Source of the DNA: Elysia crispata
Taxonomy: Eukaryota > Mollusca > Gastropoda > Plakobranchidae
NCBI GenBank assembly: GCA_033675545.1
Contig: JAWDGP010005318.1
Span: forward strand, 92,501-156,500
Direction of reading: 5' to 3'
DNA: 64,000 nucleotides
This document shows, in pieces, positions 25,023 to 38,577 of the stretch (its first letter is position 1; each line of letters opens with the position of its first letter). A program made the translations under genes and the position numbers. The notes under the pieces are model-generated. The model had not been told where the DNA came from. It saw only the letters and a list, made by a program, of their open reading frames with translations, and searched no databases.

Positions 25023-25180
25023 GTTTACTTAAGATAGACCTAGAGTTGGAACTAGCGGGTGACAAATGAATAACTATCACTTTCTAAAAAGTTTACAGGA
25101 CAATATCTTGTCGTGCGTTGTACTTTTCATCGCCTATGAAAATAACGTGGCGGTATTCATCCGAACATTGAAACAAACTC
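25023..25180. other. Short spacer
   Basis: Mixed sequence between the 82-bp array and the next microsatellite, without features. Confidence 0.5.
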
Positions 25181-25200
25181 TGTCTGTCTGTCTGTCTGTC

Positions 25201-25256
<56 letters not shown>

Positions 25257-25360
25257 TTTCTTTCTCTCTCTCTCTCTATATATATATATACATATGAATA
25301 TATATATATACATATATATATATATGAATATATATACATATATACATATATATCTAAATC
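25181..25360. repeat. (CTGT)n-(CT)n-(AT)n microsatellite
   Basis: CTGT repeats, then CT with T interruptions to ~25,276, then AT with GAATAT and ACAT interruptions. Confidence 0.9.
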
Positions 25361-26221
25361 TATCTTTCTACGAATACTTAACTATCCATCTCTCAAAAAA
25401 TACTGCTCACTCTAAAGCTCTCTATCCTCTCTCCTCTCCTCTGCCTTTGCACCTTGGTTTCTAATCAAATGTATCTTTCAAAAAAACCCAGCCCAAAATG
25501 AAGCAAATAAAACGAAAAAAAAACGCACTTAATAAACAAAAAAACTTCTTGACATCACATTTTCGATGTTTTACAGTATAGAGTCAGCTATATTTATCAG
25601 GTGCCCGAATGATAAGCCTGGTGTTTGGAGCATAAGAACCTTCATTATCTTTTAAGATTTAGGTTATTGTAAAATGTAAAAAAAAAATAAAAAACAAAAA
25701 TAAAAAAAGCAGAAATGAACAACCCTGAAACTTGTTTTTATTAACATATTTACCTTTAAATTTGGTTTGTGCTGTTTCCACAAAATTGATATCTGCGTAT
25801 CTTTTGAGCATGCGAGGAATTTTCTTTTATTAGAAACTCGTTTTCTGCGCACGCACATACAGACACTCAAGCCTGTCACTCCTTTAGATTATGCCTCTGC
25901 CGCAAACCCTTTTAACAACTGATAAAAAGAAAGAGAAACGACTATAATCTAGGCCTTTTTTTTACCTCCATATATTTCCCTTTATTTCTTTAACAAATTC
26001 ATACGCCGTGTTTTGAAGAGTAAACAGGACATAGAATAAATGCTGTTAACAGTTCCCTGGTATCTCATTACTCTAGAAATCCTTTTTCTTCAGTGACGAG
26101 AAACAGAATCAGGCGAAATTTTTAACCTGAGGCACTGGTACACGAGGTAGTATCTAGCGAAAGCTCGATAAGGAAGGTGGAACTTCTGAAACAAGAGTTC
26201 TTGATCCTACAGAAAAAAATC

Positions 26222-26279
26222 ATGTTCAACACTCAAGCCATTTTCGTGATCGTCTTGTCCTTCCAAACGATTTGTTCAG
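26222..26279 (+). CDS. VIgL-like secreted protein copy 1, exon 1 (signal peptide)
   Basis: Encodes MFNTQAIFVIVLSFQTICS plus the first base of a glycine codon. This is a classic signal peptide: a short polar start, a hydrophobic core AIFVIVLSF, and a small-residue cleavage region CSG. A consensus donor (CAG|GTAAGAG) follows at 26,280. The start is the first ATG of this frame and is preserved in the downstream duplicate with the same splice site. The exon is 58 bases (19 codons plus one base), and the intron of 694 bases separates it from the large exon. The short flanking 'cctacagaaaaaaatc' before the ATG is identical in both copies. No clear TATA box is visible. Confidence 0.85.
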
Positions 26280-26973
26280 GTAAGAGTCTTAAAGGAAAAA
26301 CTATGTTTTATTTCAGTTATAAAATACAATAGATTCATATCAATGCTGTATTTAATTCATGGTTGATTTGATTTAATTTAATATCTTCCTCTAATTCAAA
26401 CTAACCAGAGTTACATATCTGCAGCAAAATATAGCAATGATGATAGACTTTTTAATCATTTGTTTAGAAAAAAAATATTCACATTATTCATATGTTTTTA
26501 ATCCTTTATTTTTAACCCATTTAAACAGATAAAACTCACTACATCTGTTCCAATATTAAGTTGAGCTAATGTGGCTAAATTTAATGAAAACTATATGAGA
26601 TGTCTTATTGGGTTGAAGTATTAAAAGAAAACATTACCTGGCGAAAAATTCAGAAGAAAAGACTGAGGAGCTTCTGATTCCTGAATATAGTCGTCAACTC
26701 AAAATTTTAAAACAGAATAGGCTATTTCAAACTACCTTTTATTTTTCAGATATGGCACGGGTGTGATGGTTATTCTACTCTTAGCATTATTTTTTTTAAT
26801 CCTGTTCAACCTCTTGTTCTCTCCCAAATCCTGCAGAAGAAGCTAATTAGTGAATGTAAAAAATAGCGTTTATGATAATAGAACAAATGTCGACAATGAC
26901 GATCTTATCTTGAATGTCAAGCTGGTATTGTTTTTATTTTAGCTTTATTTTCTTTTTATGCCCTCTGTTTCAG

Positions 26974-28574
26974 GTTTCGATTTCAGCTTCCACCCGTTTG
27001 TTAACCAATCTGCTGGAGATGAATGTGGAGTGTTGCATTGCGAGGATAACTTGGGTGACAACTCTACCGATACCAGGAAATTCGAAGGTCTAACCCTTTA
27101 CATGCAAACTTCTGAAGTTAGACCAGAGAGCAGGCAATGGAGGCAGCTGGCAACCATCACCCCACAGACTCCCGGAAAATATGTTGAAAAGACGCACCAG
27201 AGTGGAAGACTATCAAGCACTCGGGCTCACCTCAGGTTGAAGCTAGTGAACTCGGAAGAATGCATGGCCACTCAATTTTCCTGCTTGGCTATCATGATTG
27301 ACGCTGAAGGCAAAGCTACTTTAAAGAAGTCTGTCATAAGAGCGAAGGTCGGGTCAGATTTAGGTCCAGGTCTTGAAGAAACTCGTCATGAGCAAATTTC
27401 TGCCTCGACTTCTGGAATAGATGGACAATCAGATAAGTTGTCGTCTGCTATTTTAGAGAAATTGCGTTGCATAGGGACACGCTTGTCAGAGACTCTTAGA
27501 GAAAATGATAAACTTGAAGACAAACTCGAGAGTCTGAAAGATTCAATGGCAGAGAAAATAAATGGCCTCGAAAAAACTGTCTTTGATAAATTGCAGTTTT
27601 CTGAGATACGGATAAACGACAAGATAATCAACCTAAAAGACAGACTGGACGATAAGTTATCCGAGCTCAAAGTAAGAGGCATATCTGATAGTTCCAACTT
27701 CCAAATCTCTAAGGACATGTGCAAGGATATCAGGACCGGAGAGGACGCAATGCATTCATTACAAGCAAACATTAGTTCCTTTGGCTTTCAACTAGATAAG
27801 ATTGAGAACGCTGTCATTAAATCGGAATCTCTGACAACTACAATGGATGACAAGTTACAGAATGTTATCTCCAGGATCACCAATGTGTCAACTCATACAA
27901 GCGCACTCACAGATTCTGTAGTGGCTCTGGGCAAGTCATGTGTCAAAGATAAACCACAACCTGTAGGGGAATTCTTTGACCCCCTAGGCACTGGAGAGCA
28001 GGACTGGAGACTGGCGTTTAGAGGAACAGCCCACAATGGAGTGCAGATCTACCCCGCTTATCTCTATGGAACCGGTATTCCGGCTGAAGTTGAAATAGGC
28101 TGTAAGCAGTTTAACCAGAGTCTACCGTGCATAAATCATTTCAGAAACTGGGACGCCTTAGAGAACTGGTCAAATGTGGACGAAGTTTTGTTCGCCATCT
28201 ACGTCAATAATCACGTAGTCAAGCACATCATCTTCAACGGCATAGGCTCCACGTCTACGAATTGGTTTGAGAAGAACCGAGTGATTGTGTCCAGTTGGAG
28301 TGACTTAAAATCCTTGTCCCATAACTATTTTAGCATCAAAGGAGACTCCCGATCCCATCTCACCCGCAGGTTTTTGGTGAACCACTACTATAGGAACTGC
28401 GATACGGACAAAGGGTGGTTCCTTGCCAGTGATATTGCACCTGGACATTGCCCATGGGAGAAGAAACTGGTCTTGCCAGTCTTCCTGTACGCCAGCGATA
28501 ACACTGTAGCTGTCTGGAAGTCGAACGCAGTCGCTAGAGCAGATTCTTTCGGGATTTTTCTCAAGTACAATTGA
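26974..28574 (+). CDS. VIgL-like secreted protein copy 1, exon 2 (Ig-like + coiled coil + uncharacterised C-terminal domain)
   Basis: The acceptor TTTCAG|G ends at 26,973; joined to exon 1 the protein has 552 residues. Residues ~21-145 form a divergent Ig-like domain with Cys37, Cys42, Trp75 (QWRQLATI), Cys116 and Cys123 (FSC), the pattern I associate with the N-terminal domain of gastropod FREP/CREP proteins. Residues ~175-345 are rich in Leu, Lys, Glu and Asp heptads (for example DKLEDKLESLKDSMAEKI) and should form a coiled coil for oligomerisation. Residues 364-552 form a globular domain starting WRLAFRGTA, with Cys396, Cys405, Cys495 and Cys512 and motifs NWFEKNRVIVSSWSDL, RRFLVNHYY, DKGWFL and CPWEKK. 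It lacks fibrinogen, C-type lectin and galectin hallmarks. Several N-glycosylation sequons are present, and there is no membrane segment. By analogy I infer a secreted haemolymph recognition protein; ligand and function are unknown. Confidence 0.85.
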
Positions 28575-28652
28575 ACCTCCTTTTACTTTAGGGATTTTTC
28601 TCTAGTACGTACAACCATATTTCAGGTCAATATGGATTCTTTCCTTAGATCA

Positions 28653-28658
28653 AATAAA
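28653..28658 (+). terminator. Polyadenylation signal AATAAA, VIgL-like copy 1
   Basis: AATAAA lies 79 bases after the stop codon. The same hexamer in the same local context is kept in the second copy at 38,097-38,102. Short 3' UTR inferred. Confidence 0.6.
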
Positions 28659-29040
28659 TCTAATCAATTTCTCTAAGTAGAAAGTAGAAATTTTTGTGGT
28701 CGAGTTTTCTCCTTGCAAGCAAATAAAATACATTTTCCTTACTTGATAACTGTTTTCAGTAATAATATATTCGCTAAATTCTGATTAAAATGTCGATTCT
28801 TATTTTTTTTTAAGATGTTATGAAATTCCACAATTTTTCATCCACTGCCCCATCTCTTACTCTATATGAAATGTGCGTACAATTCTTAAGGTAGACTTTT
28901 AGTCATCTCATAAATTAATCTTTAAATAAAACTTTAAGAGAGAAAGAAATGAGGGTTAATCCTCAAGCTATCAGCGCAACATTTACTAAACAATCATAAT
29001 AGCTTAAGTTTAAAAGTTATCTTACCAGAATAAAAAGAGA
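28659..29040. other. 3' flank of VIgL-like copy 1
   Basis: AT-rich DNA with no further gene. It is recognisably homologous to 38,103-38,460 but clearly more diverged than the upstream coding part. Confidence 0.6.
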
Positions 29041-30485
<1,445 letters not shown>

Positions 30486-31860
30486 CCGTCCAACTTTGAG
30501 CTCTGTCTGAGAAGTGAAGAAGCTGAGCAGTACAAGATTGAGCTCTGTCTCTGAAGTGAAGTAGCTGAACAGTACAAGATTGAGCTCTGTCTCTGAAGTG
30601 AAGTAGCTGAACAGTACAAGTTTGAGCTCTGTCTGAGAAGTGAAGAAGCTGAACAGTACAAGTTTGAGCTCTGTCTGAGAAGTGAAGAAGCTGAACAGTA
30701 CAAGTTTGAGCTCTGTCTGAGAAGTGAAGAAGCTGAACAGTACAAGTTTGAGCTCTGTCTGAGAAGTGAAGAAGCTGAACAGTACAAGTTTGAGCTCTGT
30801 CTGAGAAGTGAAGAAGCTGAGCAGTACAAGATTGAGCTCTGTCTGAGAAGTGAAGAAGCTGAGCAGTACAAGATTGAGCTCTGTCTGAGAAGTGAAGAAG
30901 CTGAGCAGTACAAGTTTGAGCTCTGTCTGAGAAGTGAAGAAGCTGAACAGTACAAGTTTGAGCTCTGTCTGAGAAGTGAAGAAGCTGAGCAGTACAAGTT
31001 TGAGCTCTGTCTGAGAAGTGAAGAAGCTGAGCAGTACAAGTTTGAGCTCTGTCTCTGAGATGAAGTAGCTGAGCAGTAAAAGTATGAGCTCTGCCTCAGA
31101 AGTGAAGTAGCTGAGCAGTAAAAGTTTGAGCTCTGTCTGAGGAGTGAAGAAGCTGAGCAGTACAAGTTTGAGCTCTGTCTGAGAAGTGAAGAAGCTGAGC
31201 AGTACAAGATTGAGCTCTGTCTCTGAAGTGAAGTAGCTGAACAGTACAAGTTTGAGCTCTGTCTGAGAAGTGAAGAAGCTGAGCAGTACAAGTTTGAGCT
31301 CTGTCTGAGAAGTGAAGAAGCTGAGCAGTACAAGTTTGAGCTCTGTCTGAGAAGTGAAGAAGCTGAGCAGTACAAGTTTGAGCTCTGTCTGAGAAGTGAA
31401 GAAGCTGAGCAGTACAAGTTTGAGCTCTGTCTGAGAAGTGAAGAAGCTGAGCAGTACAAGTTTGAGCTCTGTCTGAGAAGTGAAGAAGCTGAACAGTACA
31501 AGTTTGAGCTCTGTCTGAGAAGTGAAGAAACTGAGCAGTACAAGTTTGAGCTCTGTCTCTGAGATGAAGTAGCTGAGCAGTAAAAGTATGAGCTCTGCCT
31601 CAGAAGTGAAGTAGCTGAGCAGTAAAAGTTTGAGCTCTGTCTGAGGAGTGAAGAAGCTGAGCAGTACAAGTTTGAGCTCTGTCTCAGAAGTGAAAACACT
31701 GAGCGGTAAAAGTTCGGGCTCTGTCTGAGAAGTGAAGAAGCTGAGCAGTACAAGTTTTAGCTCTGTCTGAAAGGTGAAGAAACTCAGCGGTGCAAGTTTT
31801 ATTTTTGTATGAGGAGTGCAGAAACTGAGCAATACAATTTTGATTGTGTTTTAGAGTTAT
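30486..31860 (+). repeat. 42-bp minisatellite array 1, about 32 copies
   Basis: The unit is GAGCTCTGTCTGAGAAGTGA followed by AGAAGCTGAACAGTACAAGT and TT (42 bp). Copies vary at a few sites (GAAC/GAGC, TTT/ATT, CTGAGAAG/CTCTGAAG). A block with the variants 'tctctgagatgaagtagc', 'cagtaaaagtatgagc' and 'tctgaggagtgaag' occurs twice about 490 bp apart (~31,050-31,150 and ~31,555-31,655), showing amplification of a multi-unit segment. Because 42 is a multiple of three and the unit has few stops, minus-strand frames of 493 and 458 codons run through it. I do not regard them as genes. Confidence 0.92.
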
Positions 31861-33060
31861 TCAAACTGAGCAACTGAGCAATTCAAGTTTGACGTCTGTC
31901 TGAAATTTGTAAGCACTTGCCAATTCAAATCTTAGGATCAAGGAGGTTCAAGCTTGATACAAGAAGCTCTGAACAATTCAATGTCAACTTCTTTCTCAGG
32001 CAATGTAATGACTATCTATCTTACTTGTGGCCGTATGAATTCATGTCACCACGTTTTTCATAACCATCAATCCACCCATAAAAACTGGATCCACAAAAAT
32101 AATGTCTGTTTAGGTTACAGAAAAGGCACATGGCGAAATAAAATCAAAAAGTACCAAAGTTTCATGAATGCTACTTAATCTAGATCAAGGCTATATTGTT
32201 CATTATGTCGTAAAAGAACCGAGAGTCTTTATATTTTATAATAATGTTGTTCCATATATTCAATAAAATGAATGAATCAAAATAGACGACCGCAACACAA
32301 AAAGCAATCCTCCATAAGTTTATCTTTACAGTGTATCACGATAAGGTAATTTAGTTTTCTTTCTTGAAGGAACAAGAGACAACTCATCCCAAATTGTTTT
32401 CAAAGAGTTTCCACCTCAGATGTAAATATTTTCTTCCTTTTTTATTATTGTGATAAGTTTTGCCCTCTCATCTGTTTAATTACTTTATCTGCCTCGTGAT
32501 GTCAAAACACCTGGAAAAGCAAACCAGATATATTTAAACTGTTAGGTAAATATCTTAAGTTTCTACGCTTTCCAGGCCCAGGAAATATGGATACATCTAA
32601 TATAAAGAGAAAAGTTGCCTTTGAGTTTATCTTTGCGCTAGTTGAATACATGTTACACATTTCATCAGCTCTTGAAAAAAAATGTGAAATCAACAACGAT
32701 TTGTTAATGAGACACCCTATTTTTCGATGCCCATGTGAATGCTATAAAATATGTTCTGGAGAAAAAGGAATTTAAAAAAAAAAAGAAAAATATTCTGAGA
32801 ACACACTGACCGCTTTTGCTATTTTTTTTTTTATCTCACTCTTTCTTTCTGTCAATCATCTCACCTGCTATTCTAGAAGTGCTTCTCTCAACCTAACGAG
32901 ACACGAAATCACGCAGGTAGACTTTGTGTAGACAGCACGCGCTACTCGAGGTGGAGCCGTCTCAAACCCCTTTCCTTCTTGCTTTAATCATTGTTTATGA
33001 TATGGTCTCATTGATCTACATGAAGAAGGAAACACGAAAAAAATTCCCACGGATCTCAAG
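31861..33060. other. Distal part of duplicated unit 1
   Basis: Homologous to ~41,000-42,150 in unit 2. Contains the shared block with 'gacagcacgcgctactcgag' at ~32,932-32,952. No gene supported; the short frames at 31,954, 32,587 and 32,924 are broken or missing in the duplicate. Confidence 0.55.
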
Positions 33061-33176
33061 GGTCTGTCTGTCTGTCTGTCTCTCTCTGTCTCTCTCTGTC
33101 TCTCTCTCTCCCTATGTCTCTGTCTCTATCTCTGTCTCTCTGTCTCTCTGTCTCTCTGTCTCTCTGTCTCTCTGTC

Positions 33177-33248
<72 letters not shown>

Positions 33249-33250
33249 AC
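33061..33250. repeat. (CTGT)n/(CT)n microsatellite
   Basis: CTGT, CTCTGT and CT blocks. No tract is present at the corresponding place in unit 2 (~42,140), so this expansion or its loss post-dates the duplication. Confidence 0.9.
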
Positions 33251-33632
33251 TCTTTGTGTAGGAAAATCGCGCCTGCTAAACTATGAGAGCAATCTTCTCG
33301 CTTAAATTTTAAAAAAAAACAATACATATAATGGCCGGGAACAAGAACCCAGTTTTTCTTTATGACAACAACAAAAAAGACACCCCGCCAAAAAAAAAAA
33401 ATAAAAAAAAAGATCAAAATCGGTAGACAGGCATTGGTACGGTATATTTGGTTGATATACATTAAAATTATTCAGTTCAACATCGGAGGTCGCCCTGCCT
33501 TCATTATGACCTCATTTAAAGATAAAAAATATTAAGCTTTAAGAAAATAAATACTTTATGTATCACTCATTCAGAAAAGTGACATTATATCTTGTGAGCT
33601 AGGTATGAGGGCTAAGATAACAGGAAATACTG

Positions 33633-34045
<413 letters not shown>

Positions 34046-35705
34046 TAGGGGGTATGTCTGGCTCTCTTCATATTCTGGCATTCAATCTGAGCATTTTTTT
34101 AAAATCTAAACAAAATGCCAATATTAACTGCACAAATTTATGTTGCTTTTGTTTCTATTGTGGCTGTTTATTCCCTGTTGTTGAATCTTCTAATAAGCAC
34201 TCAAACAAGATCATTATATTGTTGGATTTTTGTAATGGAACATGTTTATTGAATGCAGTTTTACTATCGTTCAAAAAAAAATTACTTATTTACGCAGCAA
34301 TCCAGGAATAAAGCAACCAAACTGAGCTTACAACGCGGTATTATACATTCACGAAAATCTTGGGCTTTTCTTTTTCCTTTTTGATTTATATACTTAACAA
34401 TGTAACGCTGAGCAAAAATTTATTAAAAAAAAAAGCAACTGAGACCAGGTTAGATCTTTCATTGAGGTAGTGCGATAGATATATTTTTTTATTTAATGTG
34501 CCTGTGAAAAATATTTTTTTTTTTGGTAATGAAAAAAATAGACTCGCTCTGAATCTTCAGAAACATTCAAAAGAAAACAAATTCTTCGAAACAGCGGTTT
34601 CATTTAGCCTTTCATTTTGAAATTATATTTCGCAGTTCAAAAAACGCCTGTCGAAATAAAAGGGATGACGTTAGATTGTCCAACGGTGTCTTGATATTCG
34701 TGTAGATTATATTTCTTGGCTGGTTGCACAATGCATTGTGAGTGCCAATACCTGCCCAAAACTGCTTGCGAAGGGTCACGAATGTTCATTCGCGACAATG
34801 AGCAGATGGTAAAGAAAATAGTATGTAGTGTATGTTGACAATACTATTGACTGAACTGTTTGAACTTGAAGGCGCGTTATTGCCACACTTCAAGTGTGGT
34901 TGTGTATGTCTGAGACTGTTGATCGGTAAGTGGAGGAGAAAGGTATATCTTTAAATCTTAACAGCAATATATCCAAAATCCAAAATAAAAACAAAAACGC
35001 ACTTAACAAACAAAAAGTTCTTGGTGCTAGTTTTCGATGTTTTATAGTGTAGAATTAGCTGAAATTATGAGGTGCCCGAAAAAACTAATGATAAGCCTAG
35101 AGCTTGAAGCATACAAACCTTCATTATCTTTTAACTCTTAAACTACATGTATCCACTGATATTTAGGTTATTGTTAAGTGGAACAAAGGGAAAAAAAATA
35201 ACCTGAAACTTGTTATTTTTATTTATATAATTATTTATTCTTTGTTTTAAATGTTTCCATTAAATTGATACCTGCGTAATTTCGGAACATGCGAGCACTT
35301 TTCGTGTTTTTAGACGCCCGTTATCATTAAACAGCGCACCCAGATGCAGACACTTAAGCCTACCGACTCTTTAAAATCATGCCATTGTCGCAAACCCTTT
35401 TAACAACTGCTAACAAGAAAGAAAAGCGACTAAGCTTGCTTTTTTTTACCCTGCATACTTTTTCCCATTATTACTTTACCAAATTCATACGCGGTTTTTG
35501 AAGAGTAAACAGGACGTAGAATAAAAGCTGTTAACAGTTCCCTGGTATCTCATTACTCTAGAAATCCTTTTTCTTCAGTGAAGACAACAGAATCAGGCGA
35601 AATTTTTAACCTGAGGTACTGGTACACGAGGTAGTATCTAGCGAAAACTCGATAAGGAAGGTGGAATTTCTGAAACAAGAGTTCTTGATCCTACAGAAAA
35701 AAATC
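34046..35705. other. Inter-unit spacer and leader of VIgL-like copy 2
   Basis: No gene. Positions 34,046-34,975 have no partner in unit 1; from ~34,980 on, the sequence matches the leader of copy 1. Confidence 0.6.
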
Positions 35706-38018
35706 ATGTTCAACACTCAAGCCATTTTCGTGATCGTCTTGTCCTTCCAAACGATTTGTTCAGGTAAGAGTCTTAAAGGAAAAACTATGTTTTATTTCAG
35801 TTATAAAATACAATAGATTCATATCAATGCTGTATTTAGTTCATGGTTGTTTTGATTTAATTTAATATCTTCCTCTAATTCAAACTGACCAGAGTTATAT
35901 AGCTGCAGCAAAAGTATAGCAATGACTTTTTGATCATTTGTTTAGAAAAAAAATTCACATTGTTCATAATATTAGTCTTTTATTTTATATTCATTTACAC
36001 AGATAAAACTAACTATATTCGTTTCAATATTAAGTTGAGCTAATGTGGTTAAATTTAATGAAAACTATATGAAATGTCTTATTCGGTTGAAGTATTAAAA
36101 GAAAACATTAACTGACGAAAAATACAGAAAAAAAAAAGACTGAGAAGCTCCTCATTCCTGAATATAGTCGTCAACTCAAAATTTTAAAACAGAACAGGCT
36201 ATTTCAAACTACCTTTTATTTTTCAGATATGGCACGGGTGTGATGGTTATTCTACTCTTTGCATTATTTTTTTAATCCTGTTCAACCTCTTGTTCTCTCC
36301 CAAATCCTGCAGAAGAAGCTAATTAGTGAATGTACAAAATAGCGTTTATGATAATAGAACAAATGTCGACAATGACGATCTTATCTTGAATGTCAAGCTG
36401 GTATTGTTTTTATTTAAGTTTTGTTTTCTTTTTATGCCCTCTGTTTCAGGCTTCGATTTCAGCTTCCTCCCGTTTGCTAACCAATCTGCTGGAGATGAAT
36501 GTGGAGTGTTGCATTGCGAAGAATACTTGGGTGACAACTCTATCGATACCAGGAAATTCGAAGGTCTAACCCTTTACATGCAAACTTCTGAAGTTAGACC
36601 AGAGAGCAGGCAATGGAGGCAGCTGGCAACCATCGCCTCACAGATTCCCGGAAAATATGTTGAAAAGACGCACCAGAGTGGAAGACTATCAAGCACTCGG
36701 GCTCACCTCAGGTTGAAGCTGGTGAACTCGGAAGAATGCATGGCCACTCAATTTTCCTGCTTGGCTATCATGATTGACGCTGAAAGCAAAGCTACTTTAA
36801 AGAAGTCTGTCATAAGAGCGAAGGTCGGGTCAGATTTAGGTCCAGGTCTTGAAGAAACTCGTCATGAGCAAATTTCTGCCTCGACTTCTGGAATAGATGG
36901 ACAATCAGATAAGTTGTTGTCTGTTTTTTTAGAGAAATTGCGTTGCATAGGGACACGCTTGTCAGAGACTCTTAGAGAAAATGATAAACTTGAAGACAAA
37001 CTCGAGAGTCTGAAAGATTCAATGGCAGAGAAAATAAATGGCCTCGAAAAAACTGTCTTTGATAAATTGCAGTTTTCTGAGATACGGATAAACGACAAGA
37101 TAATCAACCTAAAAGACAGACTGGACGATAAGTTATCCGAGCTCAAAGTAAGAGGCATATCTGACAGTTCCAACTTCCAAATCTCTAAGGATATGTGCAA
37201 GGATATCAGGACCGGAGAGGAAGCAATGCATTCATTACAAGCAAACATTAGTTCCTTTGGCTTTCAACTAGATAAGATTGAGAACGCTGTCATTAAATCG
37301 GAATCTCTGACAACTACAATGGATGACAAGTTACAGAATGTTATCTCCAGGATCACCCATGTGTCAACTCATACAAGCGCGCTCACTGATTCTGTAGTGG
37401 CCCCGGGCAAGTCATGTGTCAAAGATAAACCACAATCTGTAGGGGAATTCTTTGACCCCCTAGGCACTGGAGAGGAACAGCCCATAATGGATTGCAGATC
37501 TACCCCGCTTATCTTTATCGAACCGGTATTCCGGCTGAAGTTGAAATAGGCTGTAAGCAGTTTAACAGAGTCTATCGTGAGTCTATCATTTCAGAAACTG
37601 GGACGCCTTAAAGAACTGGGCAAATATGGACGAAGTTTTTTTTGCCATCTACGTCAATAATCACGTGGTCAAGCACATCATCCTCAACGGCAGAAACTCA
37701 ACGTCTACGAATTGGTTCGAGAAGAACCGAGTTATAGTGTCCAGTTGGAGTGACTTAAAATCCTCGCCCCAGAAACTTTGTAGCATCGTAGGACATTCCT
37801 ACCACAAACGCAGATTTATGGTAAACAACTTGTACCAATTTTGCAGTACGGACAAAGGGTGGTTCTTTGCCGGTGATACTGCCTCTGGACATTGCCCATG
37901 GGAGAAGAAACTGGTCTTGCCAGCCTTTCTGTACGCCAGCGACAACACTGCAGCTGTCTGGGGGTCGAACGCAGTCGCTAGAGCAAATTCTATCGGGATT
38001 TTTCTCAAGTATAATTGA
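35706..38018 (+). pseudogene. VIgL-like copy 2, frame broken before the C-terminal domain
   Basis: Exon 1 (35,706-35,763) encodes the same signal peptide as copy 1 with the same donor. Exon 2 begins at 36,450 after TTTCAG. The frame runs to a stop at 37,547-37,549 and predicts 385 residues: signal peptide, Ig-like domain with all four cysteines and the tryptophan, and the coiled coil. Relative to copy 1, 25 bases are missing near 37,474, removing the start of the C-terminal domain and shifting the frame; a further base is missing near 37,567. The rest of the C-terminal domain is still readable in another frame from 37,626 to 38,018, with a 6-base in-frame deletion. By eye there are about 16 amino-acid differences over the first ~345 mature residues, but about 30 over the last ~130. 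It could be a pseudogene or a gene for a shortened Ig/coiled-coil protein. Confidence 0.75.
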
Positions 38019-38096
38019 ACCTCCTTTTACTTTAGGGATTTTCCTCTAGTACATAAAATCCCACTTCTTGTCAATTTGGATTATTTCCTGAGGTCA

Positions 38097-38102
38097 AATA
38101 AA
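38097..38102 (+). terminator. Polyadenylation signal AATAAA, VIgL-like copy 2
   Basis: Conserved counterpart of the hexamer downstream of copy 1. Its survival would permit transcription of copy 2 but does not prove it. Confidence 0.5.
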
Positions 38103-38504
38103 TCTTTAGAATCTTTTCAAGTACAAAATTACTTTTTGCGATCCATGTTATCCTTGCAAACAAATGGAATACAATCTCTATAATTGATTAATATTTTCAA
38201 TAATAATATATTTGTTATATTCGGATTAGAGGTTGATTCTTATTTTTTTTAATGTTATGAAATTCGACAATTTCTTTTCCACTACCTTATCTCTTACGCT
38301 ATGTTAAATATGCGTATTATTTGAGGAGACCTTTAATCATCCCATTAAAACCTAATAAGAAAGAGATGAGGGTGAATCCAGTGTTCAAACTTTCATTACA
38401 GCATTTACTCAACAATGATATAGGATGAAGTTTAAAATTCATCTTTTAAAATTTTTAAAAAAGGAAAAGAGAGGGAGGGAGAGAGAGGTAGGGAGATAGA
38501 GAGA

Positions 38505-38577
<73 letters not shown>

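Noticed and set aside
26958-26973. Start of the large VIgL-like frame at an internal ATG (MPSVSG)
   Set aside because: These codons lie in the polypyrimidine tract and acceptor of intron 1. The signal-peptide exon with a matching phase gives a better start, conserved in both copies.
37577-37599. GTGAGT...TTTCAG in copy 2 as a tiny intron
   Set aside because: The span is about 23 bases, far too short to be spliced, and copy 1 has exonic sequence at this place.
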